NCBI RefSeq assembly: GCF_000242595.2
Contig: NC_017098.1
Coordinates: 992,001 to 1,056,000 of the forward strand
Reading direction: 5' to 3'
DNA from: Spirochaeta africana DSM 8902
Lineage (GTDB): Bacteria > Spirochaetota > Spirochaetia > DSM-27196 > DSM-8902
Length of the DNA: 64,000 nt
How positions within the stretch are numbered: the first letter of the stretch is position 1; the number at the start of each line of letters is the position of its first letter. The position numbers and the translations under genes were made by a program. Positions 60,372 to 64,000 of the stretch are shown here, piece by piece. Under the pieces are notes generated by a model that saw only the letters and a program-made list of their open reading frames with translations, did not search any database and was not told where the DNA came from.

Positions 60372-63300
60372 ATGACTACTATTGAACAGGATATTGGCAT
60401 GACCAGGGATATCACCGATCCGCAGGAGCATGGCCGTATTCAACGCTACATCAACCTGAAGCTTGCTTCACTGGGTCTGCCGGTATCACGGGCAGTCGAG
60501 TCGCATGATCTGGATATAGCCCATGACCTGATTGAGCACTATATCGAGAAGAATCGGCTGCTGGCGGAGTATCAGTGTCCGATCGATGCCCGGTTGCAGG
60601 CTTACATCGATGACCTGCTGCAGGATGCCGGGATTGATCGCCCGGTTATCCCGACCGAAACCGTTATCCTGGATCGATACGGCCTGGCGCGCACCCTGTC
60701 GCTGCCGCCGGATCGCGACGAGTTTATCACCGACATAGTGGAAAGCTACCGGGTAAAGCAGGGGGTTCTGCATAACCCGAAACATGATCGTCGCACCACC
60801 AAGGGATCATTTCATGTTGCCGAGGGCGGCCTGCCGGTACCGCCAGACAAGAAATCGGTACCGCTGGCAACCTACGGGCGACTGCTGCAGCATGCCTTTA
60901 CCCCGCCACGGGATCTGATGGAGCTGCCGTTTACCGCCTCGCAGGAGAACACCGCAGCGTCTTTTGTATCGCTGATGCTCAAGCCGATGGTCAGTCCCGA
61001 GGTTGCCGGGTACAGCAACAAGAAGTACCTCGAGGTACGGTTTCTGGCGCCGGGAAATCTGGTAAGCAATCTCGATTTTGTCGAGTCCATCTTCGGGAAT
61101 GCCGGGGATCCCTATCTCCCCGAGAACGATTCCGGGCTCGACCCCGAACACTGGACCGGTCACACCGGTATGGCCATTCTGGCACCGCATCTGATCCGGC
61201 TTACCAAAAAAGAGCTGGGGCTGCCGAACAGCAAGGATGCTACCGAGCGGCAGAAACGCGACGGGATGTGCTGGGACAAGCCGGATGAACTCTATAACGA
61301 TGGTATGCCGTTCAAGATAACCAGTCGGGATCAGCGCGGGGTTATCATAACCATTATTGCCGACAACTATTTCGGCTACTCCAAAAAAGAGGTCAAAGCT
61401 CAGATCAGTTACTCGGCAAATCTCTGTGGGATGTACGAGGAGGAGCATGCCGGTGGAGCACTGGCGTTCGCCAGCTACAACCTCGGGGTTCGGTTCCTCC
61501 CGGACAGCCTTACCAAGACCCGCAATCAGAGTTTCGATGATGTAGTGCGGCTGATGGGGGATACGGTCTACGTCTTCCCGGAAGGCTATGCCCGGGACAA
61601 AACCTATCCCTCTATCTTTTACCTGCCCGAGGATGCCCGCATTTACCTGGATACGCAGGAGGCGGTCTGGCAGCGTAACGGCGAGGAGCAGCGGATGCAG
61701 GTACTGCCGGACAATGTCTACCTGCATCCCTCCGGCTACAAGGTTCGACTTGAAAAGCACCCCTCAACCCCGGCCTGGCGTCTGGTGGGTACCGATGCCG
61801 AAGGGGTGCTGTGCCATAAGCCCTGCACCGTCAGCGGCGGCGGCAAATCCGAGATTTCCAAATCCATCTGGGATGCTATCCAGTTTGGCCCGGTATTCAT
61901 CTCTGATTTTGAGCAGGATATGGACGAGGTTGCCCGGGTTTTCGCGCACGACTACAGCCAGCGATTCGATCCGGATGCCGACCTTGACAGTCTGCCGCCC
62001 GAGGCATTCCCGAAGTTCAAGGGCGGGAAAGAGGCCCTGTCACGCAAGAACGGGCTGCTGGATCCATCGATCAGCCTGGGATTTGTGATCAATCTGCTCA
62101 GTCCCTCATCGGCCTGGTCAGATTCCTACAATCAGTGGATCGACTCCATCCCGAACTCCATCAAGGCCCTGGCATTTCTGATCAAGCGATTCTATCGACA
62201 GAGCTGGGGGGATGACTGGCGCAGCCACTTCAGTGTAGATACCATCAACGGGCTGCCGGGGCACGAGATCCGCTACGGTGGACGCAAGCTGCAAGGCAGC
62301 TATCTCCGGATTGGCTCGCGTGTGGATGGCAGCGGCTGGACCTTCAAACTGCGACAGGACTGTATGCCGGCCGACAAGGTACAGTGGGAAGACGACATCT
62401 CGGCATCGGTAGTGGTGCCGGCTGATCAGATCCACGGATTGAATCCATTGTATCGGAACCCCAGTGTAAAATTTGTAGAGAACTGTGAGTACCGCCTTTT
62501 CCAGCGACCCGATGATGCGATCCATCGCGGGTATGACAAGCAAGCCGAGGGAGACATGGCACAGGACGGGAATTTTCTGTGCAACTTTGCCCCCCTCAAG
62601 CAGTCAGAAGCACGAGAGTTCATGCATCGCGCCGTCGAGTACTATGAGTACACCCAGCCGATGCAGGACCTGATCCGCCGGACCGCCGAGGACAGCAGTT
62701 GTGCCTACTTCTCGGTTAGCAGTCATCCCCGCATTGTAGACGGCACGCCAACCAAGAACCCGCGATATCTGCAAACCAATCCCAACCTGGTGCGTCCCCG
62801 CGACCGCTATCTGGCTGATATCTCTACGCGCCTTGCTCGAATGGTGCCCATCGATCAGCCGGTGCATCACCCGGTAAATGCCGTACTGCCCGGGCGACGG
62901 AACAATCCGGCGGACCACAAGGCCGGTATTCGCCCGCTGGCAGTATACAACCCGATTCATTATCAGGAGCTGCCTGAACTGTTCATGGATTTTGTGGCCA
63001 GCCTGACCGGCAAGAGCCCCTCCACAACCGGAGCCGGCTCCGAGGGCCCGCTGACCAAAGGACCCTTTAATGCACTGGTGGCCACCTCTGATCTGAACAA
63101 TGCATTGCTCAGCTACATCCTGACCGGGTACCATGCCTTTACCACCGCTGCCGGGTACATCGGACACAAGTACAAGGTTGACCATGACATCAGCTTGCTG
63201 ATGCCCGAGATCTGGTGCCGCATGACCCCGGATGAACTGGATCCGCAGCGCCTGATCGAGCTGGGCTATCTGGAAAAGGTCGAGAGCTTTACTCACGCAG

Positions 63301-63875
63301 GGCGTGAGATCCCGGCATCGCGTCTCGGCTACCGGATTACCAAGGACTTCTGCAATGCCTTTCTGGGGCGTATCTTTGATCATCCCGAAACCGTGTTCAG
63401 CGAGGAAATGCTCAAACCGGAGATACAGAGCATTGATGATTATGCAGACGGTATCATGAATATCGTAGAGGCACAGCGCAAGGTCGCCCGGAGCTTTCTG
63501 GAAGACAGCTCGGACGAGGCCGCTATCCCCCCGCTGCGAGCGCTGCTGCATATCATGGCCGAGGGCAGCTATCAAGGTAAAACCGAGCAGGATCCCGAGA
63601 TCCGTCGCCTGTTTGATCGCGAGTATGTCCTGCAGTCGGACTGGTATCAGGACCGCCTGAGCCGCCTGCAGCAGGGCAGGGTAGCGCTGTATGAACGACA
63701 TATCGCCTATCTCAAGGAGTTTGCACACAAATCACGGCATGAGGATGAGGTGAAACGCCTGGCAATCGATCAGCGCATCGAGGCAGCCGAGCACCATCTG
63801 AGCCGGGTCAGGGATCCACAGTTCCTGCAGACGATAAACGGTACACTGGGTCTGGATCCGCTGTTTACCGGCTGA
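60372..63875 (+). CDS. PPi-type phosphoenolpyruvate carboxykinase candidate
   Basis: A 1,167-residue cytosolic protein after AAAGGAG. Length and blocks fit the large pyrophosphate-dependent PEPCK family (~1,100-1,150 residues) rather than the ~550-residue ATP or GTP forms: FHVAEGGLPVPPDKKSVP near 155, LMELPFTASQENTAASFVSL, the P-loop-like SGGGKSEISKS near 488, and SPSTTGAGSEGPLTKGPFNA. That enzyme makes PEP and PPi from oxaloacetate, or the reverse. The match is from recalled motifs, not a search. Composition is that of the host chromosome, and it has its own terminator. No close paralog is seen. Confidence 0.75.
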   Translation: MTTIEQDIGMTRDITDPQEHGRIQRYINLKLASLGLPVSRAVESHDLDIAHDLIEHYIEKNRLLAEYQCPIDARLQAYIDDLLQDAGIDRPVIPTETVILDRYGLARTLSLPPDRDEFITDIVESYRVKQGVLHNPKHDRRTTKGSFHVAEGGLPVPPDKKSVPLATYGRLLQHAFTPPRDLMELPFTASQENTAASFVSLMLKPMVSPEVAGYSNKKYLEVRFLAPGNLVSNLDFVESIFGNAGDPYLPENDSGLDPEHWTGHTGMAILAPHLIRLTKKELGLPNSKDATERQKRDGMCWDKPDELYNDGMPFKITSRDQRGVIITIIADNYFGYSKKEVKAQISYSANLCGMYEEEHAGGALAFASYNLGVRFLPDSLTKTRNQSFDDVVRLMGDTVYVFPEGYARDKTYPSIFYLPEDARIYLDTQEAVWQRNGEEQRMQVLPDNVYLHPSGYKVRLEKHPSTPAWRLVGTDAEGVLCHKPCTVSGGGKSEISKSIWDAIQFGPVFISDFEQDMDEVARVFAHDYSQRFDPDADLDSLPPEAFPKFKGGKEALSRKNGLLDPSISLGFVINLLSPSSAWSDSYNQWIDSIPNSIKALAFLIKRFYRQSWGDDWRSHFSVDTINGLPGHEIRYGGRKLQGSYLRIGSRVDGSGWTFKLRQDCMPADKVQWEDDISASVVVPADQIHGLNPLYRNPSVKFVENCEYRLFQRPDDAIHRGYDKQAEGDMAQDGNFLCNFAPLKQSEAREFMHRAVEYYEYTQPMQDLIRRTAEDSSCAYFSVSSHPRIVDGTPTKNPRYLQTNPNLVRPRDRYLADISTRLARMVPIDQPVHHPVNAVLPGRRNNPADHKAGIRPLAVYNPIHYQELPELFMDFVASLTGKSPSTTGAGSEGPLTKGPFNALVATSDLNNALLSYILTGYHAFTTAAGYIGHKYKVDHDISLLMPEIWCRMTPDELDPQRLIELGYLEKVESFTHAGREIPASRLGYRITKDFCNAFLGRIFDHPETVFSEEMLKPEIQSIDDYADGIMNIVEAQRKVARSFLEDSSDEAAIPPLRALLHIMAEGSYQGKTEQDPEIRRLFDREYVLQSDWYQDRLSRLQQGRVALYERHIAYLKEFAHKSRHEDEVKRLAIDQRIEAAEHHLSRVRDPQFLQTINGTLGLDPLFTG

Positions 63876-63886
63876 TTCGGTGTGAT

Positions 63887-63918
63887 AAAAAAACCGCCGG
63901 TTATAACCGGCGGTTTTT
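63887..63918. terminator. Bidirectional terminator
   Basis: A perfect 20-base palindrome at 63894-63913 with a seven-A run before and a five-T run after, so it works in both directions. It ends the PEPCK candidate and the gene entering from the right. Confidence 0.93.
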
Positions 63919-64000
63919 CTGCCTGCGGCCCGACTTGAGCTGGGCCAGCTGTTTGCGCAGCGCCCCGCGCATCGGATCATCCTCCGCCGGGGGCGAGAAC
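63901..64000 (-). CDS. C-terminal end of an unidentified gene
   Basis: On the minus strand a frame is open from the window edge to TAA at 63901-63903, inside the terminator palindrome. The visible 32 residues (PPAEDDPMRGALRKQLAQLK then SGRRQKNRRL) form a basic tail. Too short to identify. Sharing of its stop codon with the terminator stem supports it being a real gene end. Confidence 0.45.
   Translation of the reverse strand, partial: FSPPAEDDPMRGALRKQLAQLKSGRRQKNRRL

Overview
The window looks like chromosomal DNA from a free-living spirochaete (Spirochaeta/Alkalispirochaeta-like; inferred from gene content, not proven). The clues are many lipoproteins with lipoboxes, a BCCT osmolyte transporter, an SLH-domain alpha-amylase, a YjfB-type motility protein and a very large PPi-type PEP carboxykinase candidate. 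It divides into an accessory/defence half (about 1-31.6 kb) and an ordinary chromosomal half (about 31.7-64 kb). No tRNA, rRNA or CRISPR array was seen.

Accessory half. At the left edge are the 3' end of an Mrr-like endonuclease gene, a MazG-like pyrophosphohydrolase overlapping a GIY-YIG/DUF2075 helicase gene, and an HNH nuclease gene that sits like an integron cassette (GTTATAC before it, stop codon inside an attC-like 5' half after it). An IS21-family element follows, and an IS256-family element has inserted 1 bp inside its right terminus, leaving an 8-bp target duplication. From about 7.5 to 14.5 kb is a strongly AT-rich block. Its leftward operon encodes a lone NgoFVII-type B3-like DNA-binding domain, a ParB-like protein, an SNF2 helicase, a DUF3883 nuclease-like protein and a broken fifth gene. 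Divergent to it are vsr and a C5 cytosine methyltransferase. Together these look like an undescribed restriction/defence system and are the most interesting part of the window. They run into an EVE-McrB/McrC-like pair plus a small conserved gene.

Between 18.8 and 31.6 kb lie a DUF3427 helicase pseudogene (internal deletion plus a second IS256 element with an 8-bp duplication), a DUF285 surface-type protein, a PD-(D/E)XK nuclease, a large unknown protein, a 35-codon ORF coupled to a Zc3h12a-like RNase gene, a second DUF3427 remnant, a DUF4258/DUF2283 pair, an HNH protein and an Rpn-type nuclease. A structured repeat of about 175 bp, with compensatory changes in a hairpin, occurs three times in full and once as a stub.

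Chromosomal half. In order: a CAP-domain lipoprotein; the SLH amylase lipoprotein; a TetR/phytoene-desaturase-like operon with a consensus promoter and a palindromic operator; a CcdA/TauE-like, membrane spermidine-synthase-like and PflX-type radical SAM operon; a BCCT transporter; an LD-carboxypeptidase/SGNH lipoprotein/Rdx protein group; a photolyase-like protein lacking the Fe-S cysteines, divergent from an SDR and a renalase-like flavoprotein; an S9 peptidase lipoprotein; a DUF1566 lipoprotein; a double-AAA ATPase; a WYL regulator; a HAD phosphatase divergent from an MFS transporter; a sensor kinase; YjfB; and the PPi-PEPCK candidate, closed by a bidirectional terminator.
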